Shown: positions 1-9,402, counted from the stretch's first letter. The stretch is 13,883 bases of DNA from Mycoemilia scoparia (GCA_027575805.1 JANBPU010000380.1:1-13883); one strand, 5' to 3'. Program-made: numbers and translations. The notes: generated from the letters alone by a model not told the origin.

Positions 1-297
1 TGCCATTGGGTACCAGGAACATTCTCTCTGCATAATTGGGAGGAAGCCAAATAAAGCCTTGATGGCAAATGAACGTTGGAAACTATCTCTTTTACTTGTC
101 AATCGCCATGCATTTTTCTTTGCCGGTTTACCGTCGATACATGTCGCCCAGTTTATTACCGATAGTGATTCTGTGACAAGGCTCTCCAATTTTGTATATG
201 TTGGGTCCGACCTTTGGAGGAGCCTACAGACCTCAATTCTGGACCAATTCTCATCCTGTTTTTTGCAGAATGGACAAGTTTTACTAGTAGGCCAGTT
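1..297 (-). pseudogene. Partial transposon-like ORF with CxxC motif, cut by the left edge
   Basis: Read on the minus strand, this segment is open for 99 codons, from just after an in-frame TGA (298-300) to the window edge. The reading is hydrophilic and protein-like. Near its beginning it has TCPFCKKQDENW, then a third Cys about 15 residues on, so a C-x2-C...C zinc-knuckle-like pattern is visible. It continues with many K/R/S/T residues and scattered W. There is no Met near its start. A second minus frame (156-323) offers an ATG at 321-323 and reads into the same region one frame away. The true protein may therefore need a frameshift or a splice, or this may be a decayed copy. The frame begins inside sequence homologous to the MITEs on its right, which suggests that it belongs to the larger parent element. 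A plus-strand frame is also open over the same bases but reads less like a protein. The family is not recognised. Confidence 0.4.
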
Positions 298-373
298 TCA
301 ACTTGCATAGTGTCCAAGCCCATATTATCATTGATAATATTAATTTAGCCCTTCAAATATTATGATCCATATG
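270..373 (-). mobile_element. Terminal segment of a larger element related to the MITE family
   Basis: The stretch contains TACTAGT near 282-288 and ends in GCCCTTCAAATATTATGATC followed by CATATG. This matches the right-hand half of the complete MITE at 368-489, which has the same TACTAGT core and the same CCCTTCAAAAATTATGATCC end. To the left of the core it does not continue as the short element does, but runs into the open frame described above. I infer that this is one end of a longer, possibly coding element. Its CATATG terminus (368-373) is shared with the first bases of the neighbouring MITE, so the two copies abut head to tail. Confidence 0.5.
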
Positions 374-489
374 GGTAATAATTTTTGAAGAGTGAAAGTT
401 TACTAGTAAAACTGGACATTCATTTGGCTGTGATTCCCCTATAATCACTGGTCCCCAAAATTCACCCTTCAAAAATTATGATCCATATG
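368..489 (+). mobile_element. MITE copy 1, complete (122 bp)
   Basis: The ends are CATATGG and CCATATG. Inside these, terminal inverted repeats of about 28 bp (369-396 and 461-488) match at 25 of 28 positions by eye, sharing the core ATAATTTTTGAAG. The interior carries TTTACTAGTAAAACTGGACA and GGCTGTGATT, both found again in the other copies. A possible 3-bp target duplication ATC lies at 365-367 and 490-492. It has no coding capacity. It sits in the 3' flank of the large minus-strand gene. Confidence 0.75.
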
Positions 490-577
490 ATCAAAATAAT
501 GATAATGATGATAATCAGTATTTATGTATGTATGTATAATGTTATAAAAAATACCGAATAAATAACCGAAATAAGTG

Positions 578-590
578 TATATATATATAA
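578..590 (-). terminator. TATATA efficiency element for 3'-end formation
   Basis: An alternating TATATATATATAA tract lies about 75-85 nt beyond the stop codon (664-666) of the large minus-strand gene. Such tracts are the usual efficiency element of yeast polyadenylation signals. The assignment rests on position and composition only. Confidence 0.45.
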
Positions 591-663
591 ATATAAATGT
601 GTGTATGTAAAGATAAAGAATAAAATAATGATGATGATGGGGAATAGGTAGTAGTTTGTTTGG

Positions 664-3238
664 TTAGATAGAATTGTAGTAAGCAGGATGAACCATATGT
701 TGCTGCTGTTGAGGCTGAATATGATTGAAATAGAATTGATCTTGAAGTTCAGGCTTAACAAGTTTCATAAACCTGGCCAATAAACCTAATGTCATTAACA
801 AGATAGTTTCTTCTTCGGGAATATGATTTTTGGAAATATAGTCGTAAAGTTCTTTATATTCTTTTTTGTTTTTGTCAACCATTGCATGATGATTTTTGGT
901 GGTGGTGGTGTTGTTGTTGTTGTGGTAATTGTATGAGGGATTGGAGGTGGTGGTGGTAACGTGGAGACTATTGAACTTTTCTGTGATTCCTCTTGTTCCC
1001 ACCGCATTATCATAATATTCACAATTTTCATCTTGTTGGTGACTGAAGCTGTTGTTGTTGTTGTTGTTGATACTTCTGTGACGATGATGATGATGATGAT
1101 GATTATTGCTATTGCTACCACCAAATACACTTTCAGGAACATTAACGGCTGTTGACCAATTCGACGCGGTATCATCGAATTTGTCTCTTCTGTTGTTACT
1201 ACCACCAGTAGAAGAAGATTTGTTGTGTTTATTGTTATGGCTACTATTCTTGATATGACTACCACCACCACCGCCGCCACTATAATGGTGATAAGGATTT
1301 TGATGCATAATACAATTGGCAATCATATCATAATAGTTTTTAGCTCTAATTCTAGTCAGGTACAAACCATCCGGTCCTTTTTCCTTAGACATGGCGATTA
1401 GTTTATATTTCTTTGGGTTTTCGCAGAATTTGTGCCATTCATCGATGATTGCTTTGGTAAAGTCTTTCCATTTGATGCTTTGCCATTGGTTTGTTCTGGT
1501 ATCGTGGTAGCTTAGAACAACTGGTTTGGAGCTTGAGCTTTGGAGTTTTTTGATTACCGAGTAAAGGATACATTTAGAGATATAGTCGTTTATAAGTGTT
1601 AGGTTCACTTGTTTGGGTACGTTGTATCGGTTCAGGATTAGGAGTTGGTGAAGATGGTTGTTATAAGGGTCCGGATCATTGTTGTGGTGGGGATGGTTAT
1701 GTCTAGACTGGGTTGTTGGTCCAAAGATTGGAGGACCCAAGTCATAGTCCATTCCGGTATTGCGGTTCAGATGAATATGGCCTTCTGGTAAATAGTTTGT
1801 ACGAATAAGATTTCTTTCATAGTTAGACGGTTTGTTATAGCCACGTTTATTAGTCCCCATTTTGGGGTATTCGTTGTTGTTGTTGAAATTGACACGGCAA
1901 ATCTTGATATTTGGATCATCAATTCTTCTATAGCTCACTCCTCCTTCGTTGATGTTACTACTACTACTATCGCCACCTCGGGTATTGGTATCTCTGTTGC
2001 TGTTGTTGTGGGAGTAGACTGGAGGAGGGTTAAAGCCAGACAAATTGCTGGTATAGTTAGACTCTTCATAGCTAGGAAAATCGGCCAACGAATACAACGA
2101 AATAAACAGAGATGCGTCATTTTCTAACAAAGATTGGTTCATCAGCCCATCGTCTCCGCCATTTCCAAAATCGCAGGTTGGATCTTTTAAAGATCTGTGA
2201 TATGCTTGAAGTCCCTCGAAAATTGTGTTTTTTGTACAAGTACATTCGAAATTATAATTCTGATCTATAACTCCTCCTTCTCCACCACAGTCATGGTGTC
2301 CGAGCTCATCATTAAAATCACGACTCAAAATCATTCCCCCAACACCGCGCTGACCATGTAATTTTCTCTGCTTCTTATAGTAGCGCTCCAACTCTTTCTG
2401 ATAACTTTTTGCCTGGCTTTTCAAAATCTTTTGCCAGCTTTCTTGTTCCTTCTTGATCTGCTTCTTTTGGCGCTTACGTTTCCGAGTAAACAGTGCAGTG
2501 GCGACCATGGTTTTGAATATACTGAGTTCTTGTTTCTGACATAGTTGGCGGATTTGGTCGGAAACCAAGTACCAGAATATCGTGTCGCCACAGCTAAAAT
2601 TTCGCATTTTACTAAATATTTTGGCCATAAAGTGCTTGTTTTTGTTGACCAGAGGGAAATACTGGACCCAGTAGTGGGCGTTATTACTAGATGGTGGTGG
2701 CGGCGGGCCTGCTGGTAGGGTTAATTGGTGTGGCGGACGATGATGCGGGATCTGAGTATTGGGGTTTGCGGGGTAGGATGGTAGAGTTTGGTTTATGGAA
2801 GGAGGGATCTGAGTTGGATATGATTGGTGGTGGGATAGTCTCTGTGGTGGACCTGGATGATGATGATGATGATGAGGCGGCGGCTGGGGTCTTTGAATTG
2901 GTGGGTTGTATGAACCAGCCGAACTATGCTGACCGCCCCCATTACTGTAGTTGTTATTGTACATCGAAGGTGGTTGGGTTAGTGGAGGCGGCTGCTGCTG
3001 TTGCTGTCCTTGGGGATGTTGTGGATGAGTGTTGTTGTATCCTGCTTGGTTATTGTTATAGCTTCCTGCTCCGGTGTAGCCTGAAATCTGACTGTTGGTA
3101 GCGCTACCGCCCATAAAGGTTCCACTCATAATACTACTGGCATCAGAGAAACTGCCAGGCTGGTGATGCGGAGCACCTTGGGGACCGTGGGAAAAGTTCT
3201 GATACTGTCCTTGTGGCGGTGGATATCCAGGAGGGTGC

Positions 3239-3270
<32 letters not shown>

Positions 3271-3672
3271 TGGGTTATTAGACGGCTGTATGGTCTGAGC
3301 CGATTGAGTGTTAGTATAGGCATTCTGATGCTGACTCCCGCTGCCTCCACCACCACCACTACTGGCCGGAACGGTCACATACCCGGGGGGCGGATTGGGG
3401 GGAGGCCGTGAATATCCCGGATTTTGTTGCTGCAGCGGGGGCTTTTGGTCCAATGTAGAAGCGTAGATGTGTATGGGCTGACTTTGGTGCTGTGGTTGTT
3501 GTTGCTGAGCAAATGTATTGGCATGGCCAAGCTGTGGAGGATAGCCCCCCTGTTGGTTTGGATATGGCTGCTGATGTTGAGATTGGGGTTGATATCCAAA
3601 GCCGGAGGAGGAGCCATAGGAGTTCTCTTGATATTGCTGATTGCCATATTGGGTAGGATATACACCAGCCAT
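664..3672 (-). CDS. Large Q/P/N/H-rich putative nuclear regulator (1002 aa)
   Basis: An uninterrupted 1002-residue frame that I do not recognise as a named gene. Residues 1-330 are a low-complexity Q/P/G/Y/N region with an 11-Gln run (135-145) and six His (267-272). Residues 333-441 form an ordered block: an aromatic part (HYWVQYFPLV at 333-342), then a very basic, probably helical stretch beginning RKRKRQKK at 397, a likely nuclear localisation signal. Residues 475-535 hold Cys477, 479 and 500. A second ordered block (about 674-795) has a W-rich core (NQWQSIKWKDF, 728-738). After N/H/T-rich spacers (six His at 858-863), a last helical block (931-984) precedes a Q-rich tail. Ordered blocks set in prion-like spacers suggest a transcription regulator, by inference only. 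The start is the first Met of the frame, with a TATA box about 155 nt upstream. No membrane segment or signal peptide is seen. The stop is TAA. Confidence 0.85.
3238..3270 (-). repeat. CAG/CAA trinucleotide tract encoding 11 Gln
   Basis: Seen from the plus strand it is seven CTG, two TTG and two CTG units, giving Gln 135-145 of the large protein. Seven consecutive CAG codons make it a likely length-polymorphic site. The TTG interruptions would limit slippage. Confidence 0.85.
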
Positions 3673-3824
3673 CGTGATTCTATAAGATGCTTCAGAAGGC
3701 AGTGAGGTGAAGCAAGATGTAGGCGTATATGTATGTACTATAAAGACAAAATTTCAGGAAATAATTGGATAGGATATTCAAAGCAAAAGTGAAGAATCTT
3801 GGAAAAGAAAGGCCAGAAGATTTG

Positions 3825-3832
3825 TATTTATA
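3825..3832 (-). promoter_or_regulatory. TATA box of the large regulator gene
   Basis: A perfect TATAAATA on the minus strand, 153-160 nt upstream of the ATG at 3672. The spacing resembles that of the other TATA-gene pairs in this window. Transcription would probably start within the following 40-100 nt. Confidence 0.6.
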
Positions 3833-6333
3833 CACCAGACACAACAAGCGCCATATGGATGTGTATTGCGGGCTATGAAAAAGGGGAGAGACAAAAGGCA
3901 GAATAAGAAAGAATCAAATGCTTACAAGGAGGAGAGATATTAAGATATCAGCCACTCATGCTTGGATCTCAAAGTATGGTGATTCCAATAACCAACCCAC
4001 ACTTATCTGAATGTCGTACATGTGCAGAAACGCCAGGGGCTCTAAGACAGGCGGTGAGAAAGCGAAGGAAGCAACGGTTTGTTGCATTAGATGGATGTCA
4101 TGGATACGCACTTTGTGCATCAGCACGCACATATGTTACAGTCACGGGGGTTGATGTATTGCCCTATACAAGAACAAATCAGCAAGGAGGGGTCCTTTTT
4201 CTTGTTGCATTTGCTCACTCACTCCTCTCCCCCCTAACGCAACAATGGCCCTGAAGGCCTGGGATGCCACCAGTGGGGCTATTGGAGTGCACAGCATGTC
4301 GTAGACGCTGCTCCCTTACTAAATCGATTTCCATCGACTATATCATCGCCATTACAGATGTGCCAGTTTATCATACGTGCGTATGTTCGTTGGCTGACGG
4401 TCAGTCGCTGCTTTCTCGCCAACCATCCCACCCATGTCTGAATAGATGACTTTGGCCACAATTAAACAAGTATTGTGTATGTGTGTGCGGGCTTTTAGAA
4501 ACACACCATAGGGCGGGTCGGAGTGCATAGCCTCACTTCCTTCAGTTCAAGATAAGGGGGAGAAAGGCGTCCTATTTCCTGGCACAGACAGAGCGCAATA
4601 GCCTGGCTAAGCTGGCTAAGGCCAAGGAACATACAAAATGAGGGTTGGTATCATGATCGCTGCAGTGGGGCAGTGTGGTGTGATACAGGCGCCACACCCC
4701 GGCGCCAAGCAACAATAAGGCTGTTTGCCCTAGTTCTTTGGCGTTGCTAGAGAATAAGTGCGAGAGAGCGGGACCCAAAAACAAAAGTGGGTTCAACATC
4801 TCGAGAAATACGCACTATTAGTGGCAGTTCGAAAGCCATCTGGAGCCCTAAAATAGAAAACTGTTCCAAACAAACTTCAGCCAATACTACTACATGCACC
4901 ACAGTGGCGACCAAATGAACATGCATCTTTAGCAGCGGTGGTGGTAGCACCAGGCGGACTATGCAGAACGAACAACTATCGGCAAATATGTCATCCCTGG
5001 TTTTCAGACATTACTTTCTGCACGCTCTTTCGTCTCTGTGTGCGTATATTTGCTTGTGATCATTGTTCAAACGCAATCGTGCATAGGCTGTTGTGGCCTC
5101 TTTTTGCTTCTTGAAGAGATCAACTATACCCACAGACATGTCAGTCTTGTATGTGGGGTCAACTAATTGGCTGGTTTAGTCCTGGTGCTGCTTGCCATGA
5201 ACAACAGCAACCAAGAAAGTGCAAAAGCATGGCTATCAATAATCTACAATCTTTACCATCTGTCTACGGCCAACATGTCTATGATAAACCTAGAGACAAA
5301 GTTGTTAGACTGCCAGTTGGCCCTTGGTCAATCCTTTGCCTCGTGGCCACCATAGCCACAAATACTATGACAACCACCACTGATGCCAATATCATTGTTA
5401 CTGCTTCAACGTCCGATATCCCCGGTTTTTTCGAGAATAGCCACAAAGTCGATAGTGGTCATTGTTGTTGGGGGCTAAAGACCACACACAATACATGTTC
5501 ATTTTGGCTTTTGATGATCCTTGATTGACATCTGCTTTACTTGGATGCTATTATCCCTTAAATGTCCTTTTATGGATTCTGTGGGAATGTTGCTACATTT
5601 CAAATCCCCGCCATTCTTTCGGTCCCAGGATTGCCATACATTTTACATACAAAGACAGGGGGATACATGGTGTTTTGTGTGGACAGATTGTATATTCGTG
5701 TCAGGAGGTATTATGTATCGTCGTTTCTGGATCCTGATGTAGCTCTGAATAAGTGTGTGGATGTGGTGGATAGGAGCCACAGGACAATGGACTGACTTTT
5801 TCTTTTTCATATTATTATCAATATCTGCAACCAACAAATAGCCTTAGCCTTCAAATTGAGTTCCGGCTGCCGCAATCACAGCGACAGCCATTGCTGCTCA
5901 AGGTAATGCTGTTTGTATAGAATATTGCTATTGTGACAAGGTTTTGTATGGCCATTGATATTAGGTAATATATTACAATGACTATCTTCCTGTCATTATA
6001 AAGGATTCATTATTGTTGGTGTTTTATAAAACCTTTTAAAATAAATCAATTTGAATTGATGATACAAACAAACAAGCACGGACGCACACACACACAAAAC
6101 AAAATGGCGGTCAAATATATCTGGGTGAAAAAGTGGAATATCAACATTTGTGTTTGGTTTGTCACAGGACATGAATTCAGTTGATTGTCTCGTATATAAA
6201 AGACAATAATAAAGGATATGTTATGTATCTCGAAGCATATTATCGAAAAGAAAAGTTCCAATAATGTTACTTTGATGTATGGAACACATAATTGATACAA
6301 CAATGCTAAGAATATATCTTTCTTACGCGCAAA
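3833..6333. other. Long intergenic region upstream of the large regulator
   Basis: About 2.5 kb without a convincing gene. The part from roughly 4000 to 5500 is visibly less AT-rich than the rest of the window. It contains several open frames of 60-125 codons, on both strands and overlapping one another, with no domain, no coherent start context and no clear codon bias, so I do not call them. Small features seen are an 11-bp exact direct repeat ATAGCCACAAA (5352-5362 and 5437-5447), two GGCGCC hexamers about 16 bp apart near 4690-4706, a CTGGCTAAG direct repeat near 4602-4620, and a short (CA)n run near 6085-6096. The likely role is extended cis-regulation, and possibly a long 5' leader, of the gene at 664-3672. 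Confidence 0.5.
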
Positions 6334-6708
6334 CTATATTATATATATTTTATATGGCAGAAAGTTGATGTTATGTGATAACAAGTCTCCCACGGAAAAA
6401 GGCCATTCAGGATATCTATTTATATTGTTTGTAAAGAATAATGTAGTTTTATTGGTGTTCTTATATTTAGAAGACACTAAAAATCGCCAAGGCTCTTCTT
6501 GGTCATGTGCGAAAAAACATCTGGGCCGACTGACTTTTGATTGAACGAATGCCTGACGAGTACCTAGAAAAAAGGAATATTCATACTCTCTCACGGCCAT
6601 CTGCAGCAGCGACATTTGGTAGATTGAGTTGTGGAGAGTCTCTGCCAAAAACATTCTTTGTGTGTGTGTGTGTGTGTGTGTGTGTTGGCCAAATTGTTCT
6701 CTGAGCAT
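6334..6708 (-). CDS. Possible small protein gene (124 aa or 106 aa)
   Basis: A 124-residue minus-strand frame of unknown function. After the first ATG come eight residues of alternating His-Thr made by a CA dinucleotide repeat. A second Met (residue 19, codon 6652-6654) follows and may be the real start, giving 106 residues. From there the reading is well mixed, with amphipathic N-terminal helices, then a basic, aromatic and Asn-rich part (W at about residues 79 and 105), and no membrane segment. A minus-strand TATATATT-type box lies about 135-140 nt upstream of the first ATG, matching the spacing of other genes here. It would be transcribed toward the long regulatory region. It could be a chance frame or a transposon remnant. 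No family is recognised. Confidence 0.4.
   Translation of the reverse strand: MLREQFGQHTHTHTHTQRMFLAETLHNSIYQMSLLQMAVREYEYSFFLGTRQAFVQSKVSRPRCFFAHDQEEPWRFLVSSKYKNTNKTTLFFTNNINRYPEWPFSVGDLLSHNINFLPYKIYII
6659..6684. repeat. (TG)13 microsatellite
   Basis: Thirteen uninterrupted TG units on the plus strand. On the minus strand they read as CA units and form the His-Thr run near the N-terminus of the possible small gene. A change in unit number would shift the frame between its first and second ATG. Confidence 0.95.
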
Positions 6709-6839
6709 TTCTATTCTTTTTCTCGGTATTCAGTCGAACTGAGCGAGCAAGACACAATAATTTAAATAATAAATTTACTAGGAAATTACAATGTATGCAG
6801 ATGAATCGTAGCTATTAGGGTAAATAAATTAATCACTCA

Positions 6840-6850
6840 AATATATATTA
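6840..6850 (-). promoter_or_regulatory. TATA-like element for the possible small gene
   Basis: An alternating AT run (TAATATATATT on the minus strand) about 132-142 nt upstream of the ATG at 6708. It is weaker evidence than the TATAAATA boxes because such runs are common in this AT-rich sequence. Confidence 0.3.
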
Positions 6851-6977
6851 TGGCTGTTAATTTACTCAAACCAACATGAAATTCCATTAGCCACTTTATA
6901 CTCAAAGCGTATGTAGAGGCTTAGCTTTTACTTGGCATTAACTCATGCAATTAGTATTAATATAAATGTCAGATGGG

Positions 6978-6985
6978 TATAAATA
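6978..6985 (+). promoter_or_regulatory. TATA box of the 305-aa gene
   Basis: A TATAAATA sequence 119-126 nt upstream of the ATG at 7104. It is followed by a CAACAACAACAA leader and an A-rich start context (GCAAAATG), as is common in yeast 5' UTRs. Confidence 0.6.
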
Positions 6986-7103
6986 AATAGAAAATTCAGT
7001 TAAAAGTATTGAAACTACAAACCCGTTTCCCTTTTCCAACACATTTCCCCAAATACAATAGCAACAACAACAACAATTTTGAATTTGTAAAATCATTTGC
7101 AAA

Positions 7104-8021
7104 ATGAACAACACTGAAACTTTGCCTTCTCCAGCCATCAACATTGAGCAACTTCTATACAATACCAATATAGATGAATCGATTTTGATGCACATTGAGT
7201 ACAGCGATTTTATTGTTGAAATTTTCAAAATTCTTGGAAAGCCACGAAACACCACGACTGTTACTACAACATTTCCTAATAACGATGATATGGTCGGCAC
7301 TATGTTAAGACGTCAAATAGATGACATTTCAATTTCCTTGGACAGTTCTAGTGAATTACTGCCTACTTTTTCCAACCCAACCTTGAAAGCCTATGTTTCA
7401 TTGATAGCCACCTATGATGGTACTGCAGCAACATCCAACACCATTGGCAACAACACTGATACTCAACCCCAGAATTATGTGTGCATTTCAAAATCCCTAA
7501 TCCCAGTCACTTCAATTCGCCAACAAAACCACTCAGTACATTATACATTTCAACGACTACCACCCCCAACTGTGGATCTAAACTCTCGAGCTACAACCCA
7601 ACAAGTAATTCAAAATGAAATTGATACCCAAAAAATATTAATACTACTCAAAAACTTTATCCATAAACTTGGTTTGGCCTACAAATCGTATACTCGAGAA
7701 TTCTGTGATTCCATTGATGTGGATGATAGAACAGAGCTATTGATGGCCAGAAGCCAACTTTCATGTTTATCGGGTCATTTAAATTGTTTTTTATACCAGC
7801 AATGTTATCATACTGGGTGTGAAACCAAAGTATTTGCGTTTGAATTGGGGTTCTTGAGAAATGGAAAAGTTAATGTCGGCTTACATTTGGGTTATCAAAA
7901 CCTGGATGCTAATCAAAGTTTTGAGTTGCCTTTGCAGCTTTCATTTAATGCAGTTGAGCTTGGGATCCATGTGAGTGTTGTTGAAGATTATATTGTGTTG
8001 TTGGGAAATCAAAATTTGTAG
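7104..8021 (+). CDS. Unknown protein of 305 aa
   Basis: A full-length frame with a good yeast start context (AAAATGAAC) and a TATA box upstream, so expression is likely. No known domain is recognised. Residues 10-47 look helical and acidic (IEQLLYN, FKILGKP). Residues 50-60 are Thr-rich, and 106-122 are a T/N-rich linker. Residues 160-245 form a helical part with a Cys/His cluster (Cys201, 221, 228, 234, 239 with His225, 236), compatible with metal binding but with no classical spacing. Residues 241-302 alternate hydrophobic and polar residues, suggesting a beta-rich C-terminal domain. There is no signal peptide and no clear transmembrane segment. Two CTG codons (residues 86 and 267) would be read as Ser in a CUG-Ser yeast. 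The N-terminal bases are also open on the other strand (6938-7300), which I treat as a shadow. Confidence 0.8.
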   Translation: MNNTETLPSPAINIEQLLYNTNIDESILMHIEYSDFIVEIFKILGKPRNTTTVTTTFPNNDDMVGTMLRRQIDDISISLDSSSELLPTFSNPTLKAYVSLIATYDGTAATSNTIGNNTDTQPQNYVCISKSLIPVTSIRQQNHSVHYTFQRLPPPTVDLNSRATTQQVIQNEIDTQKILILLKNFIHKLGLAYKSYTREFCDSIDVDDRTELLMARSQLSCLSGHLNCFLYQQCYHTGCETKVFAFELGFLRNGKVNVGLHLGYQNLDANQSFELPLQLSFNAVELGIHVSVVEDYIVLLGNQNL

Positions 8022-8132
8022 TATTTGTAGTGTATATGTGGTTAAGAAAATCTTTTGAAAAAATGACACGGGAGTGAAGTAAGTTTTTTTTATGATTTTA
8101 TATGATTTTTTTTGTTTATCTAAAGTTTTCTT

Positions 8133-8150
8133 TATATATATATATACATA
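8133..8150 (+). terminator. TATATA efficiency element after the 305-aa gene
   Basis: A TATATATATATATACATA tract about 112 nt downstream of the stop codon, after T-rich sequence (8083-8132). It is a typical yeast 3'-end signal by composition and position. Confidence 0.5.
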
Positions 8151-8310
8151 TCTATGTTTGTTTAAATAAATGTAATGGAAAAGGTTTATAATCATGATGG
8201 ATTGCATATAGCAAACACTATGGTGTCAATAGTCTAGCAAGTAATCGAGTTTATTTTGCAATTGTGATTATCTAGAGAGAAGTTTTTCAATAACAGTCAT
8301 AAAGCTATAC

Positions 8311-8416
8311 AAGGGAATTTTTTGGTGACCAATGATTATAGGGGCAGCAATCACAGCCAAATGGATGTCCAGTTTTACTAGTAAACATTCGCCCTTCAAA
8401 AATAATCTCCCACATG
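8311..8416 (-). mobile_element. MITE copy 2, one end degraded
   Basis: Its reverse complement matches copy 1: ACTAGTAAAACTGGACATCC, then GGCTGTGATT, CCCCTATAATCATTGGTCAC and an AAAATTCCC-like end. The terminus near 8390-8416 (GCCCTTCAAAAATAATC then CACATG) keeps the inverted repeat. The opposite terminus (8290-8315) has lost it. It is inserted in the opposite orientation to copy 1. Confidence 0.7.
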
Positions 8417-9049
8417 AATTTAGGAGTTTATAGCCATTAGCTAACATGTCTTGTAAAATCCTATGAAATTATATGCATTAAATGTAGCCGAAGCCTTTTG
8501 TATTGAAAGAATAAAGAATAGATGTGAATTAAAGAATAAATGAGACCCCAAGTTAAAAATGAAGAGCAATAGTTCTGGAATTTTATGTGCCTAAGAACTA
8601 AAATAAAAGCTAGAATAAAACTGAATAAATTTGATGATTATTTTTAAATATAAAAGGGATATGCCACAGCAGTATGATAAAGTTCAGGCTAATATTGTAA
8701 TAGAAGAACATAGTAGCTAAAATAGAGATTTATTGAGTCTATTGCCACATAATCGCAAATAATCATTGGGAATTACCATTTTTGGTTAAAAATAGGCTAC
8801 AAACCGTGTTATGCAGGTGTCATCAGATAAATAGAACTCATACATAAGCCTCTCTGTGAAGTTAAAGGCCATTGAAACGCAAAACTATATTGTAGAAATA
8901 AACTCAACTCAGTTGTAATTTATTCAATAAAAAGACAAAGGAATATTGTATGTGTGATGTCAGCGGTTGAATAAACGAAGCCACAATTTTAATACTTTTC
9001 AAACAGTCTATGCAATGTGTTTTATATTATGTAAATAGATGTGACTTTA
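8417..9049. other. AT-rich intergenic stretch
   Basis: No gene is supported. Only tiny frames occur, for example a 26-codon plus frame from the ATG at 8463 with no promoter-like element at the usual distance. No repeat or RNA gene was seen. Confidence 0.4.
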
Positions 9050-9190
9050 CTAAGGATGCACCGCACCTGAATTTAAAAAGGTTAATACACACCACAACAA
9101 TGAATGTGGAACTGAGGCATCTATGTGTTTGTTTAACCACCTATCTACATCCCGCAACATCATACTATATTCTTTACTTTCCAAGAGCAT
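9050..9190 (-). pseudogene. Short protein-like ORF, possible gene relic (46 aa)
   Basis: A 46-residue minus-strand frame, open back to an in-frame TAA at 9221-9223. It reads as a plausible helical fragment (LRDVDRWLNKHIDASVPHSL) with two Trp, then a hydrophobic stretch. It has no convincing promoter and is too short for a normal gene. It could be a leftover exon or transposon fragment, like the minus-strand fragments at 12353-13289. A longer plus-strand frame (9010-9216) covers the same bases but reads less like protein. No family is recognised. Confidence 0.2.
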
Positions 9191-9258
9191 TTGTGAAATT
9201 TGATCATTCTTTCTAAACAATTATACACATACATTTTCATGCAACACAAATAGAAAGC

Positions 9259-9265
9259 TATAAAA
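9259..9265 (+). promoter_or_regulatory. TATA box of the cysteine-rich two-exon gene
   Basis: A TATAAAA sequence beginning exactly 144 nt before the ATG at 9403. The TATAAAA before the next small ORF has the same 144-nt spacing to its ATG. Confidence 0.55.
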
Positions 9266-9402
9266 TGAAATGCAAATGGCACAGTATTAAAAAAAGTACA
9301 ACAACAAAACAATCCCTTCAAATATTTTCTCCCACCTTCATTTATACTATCTCATCCAGAGCTTCATATTAGACATCCTCGCTTTTTATCTCTACTAAAA
9401 AT

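Noticed and set aside
795..1322. Frames antisense to or out of frame with the N/H/T-rich C-terminal part of the large gene
   Set aside because: Products are homopolymeric (Ile, Val, Thr, Pro) readings of trinucleotide-rich DNA, and the 1002-codon frame explains the region.
2691..3705. Plus-strand frames over the N-terminal Q-rich region of the large gene
   Set aside because: They are Leu/Val/Asp-rich shadows of the CAG/CAA and His codons.
4602..4660. Possible tRNA gene: TGGCTAAGCTGG matches an A-box
   Set aside because: No GGTTCGA-type B-box follows at the needed distance and no cloverleaf can be folded. The match arises from a CTGGCTAAG direct repeat.
3958..5795. Several 60-125 codon frames in the long intergenic region, including 3958-4254 and 5151-5528
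   Set aside because: They overlap one another on both strands, show no domain or repeated codon preference, and lack a TATA box at the usual spacing. Chance frames are expected in this less AT-rich segment.
6046..6303. 85-codon hydrophobic minus frame
   Set aside because: It is Phe/Ile/Cys-rich as expected from AT-rich and CA-repeat DNA, with no start context or conserved-looking region.
6938..7300. Minus-strand frame over the start of the 305-aa gene
   Set aside because: It is an antisense shadow. The plus frame has a promoter and a much longer coding run.
9010..9216. 68-codon plus frame
   Set aside because: It has no TATA box at the usual distance, and the opposite strand gives a more protein-like reading over the same bases.
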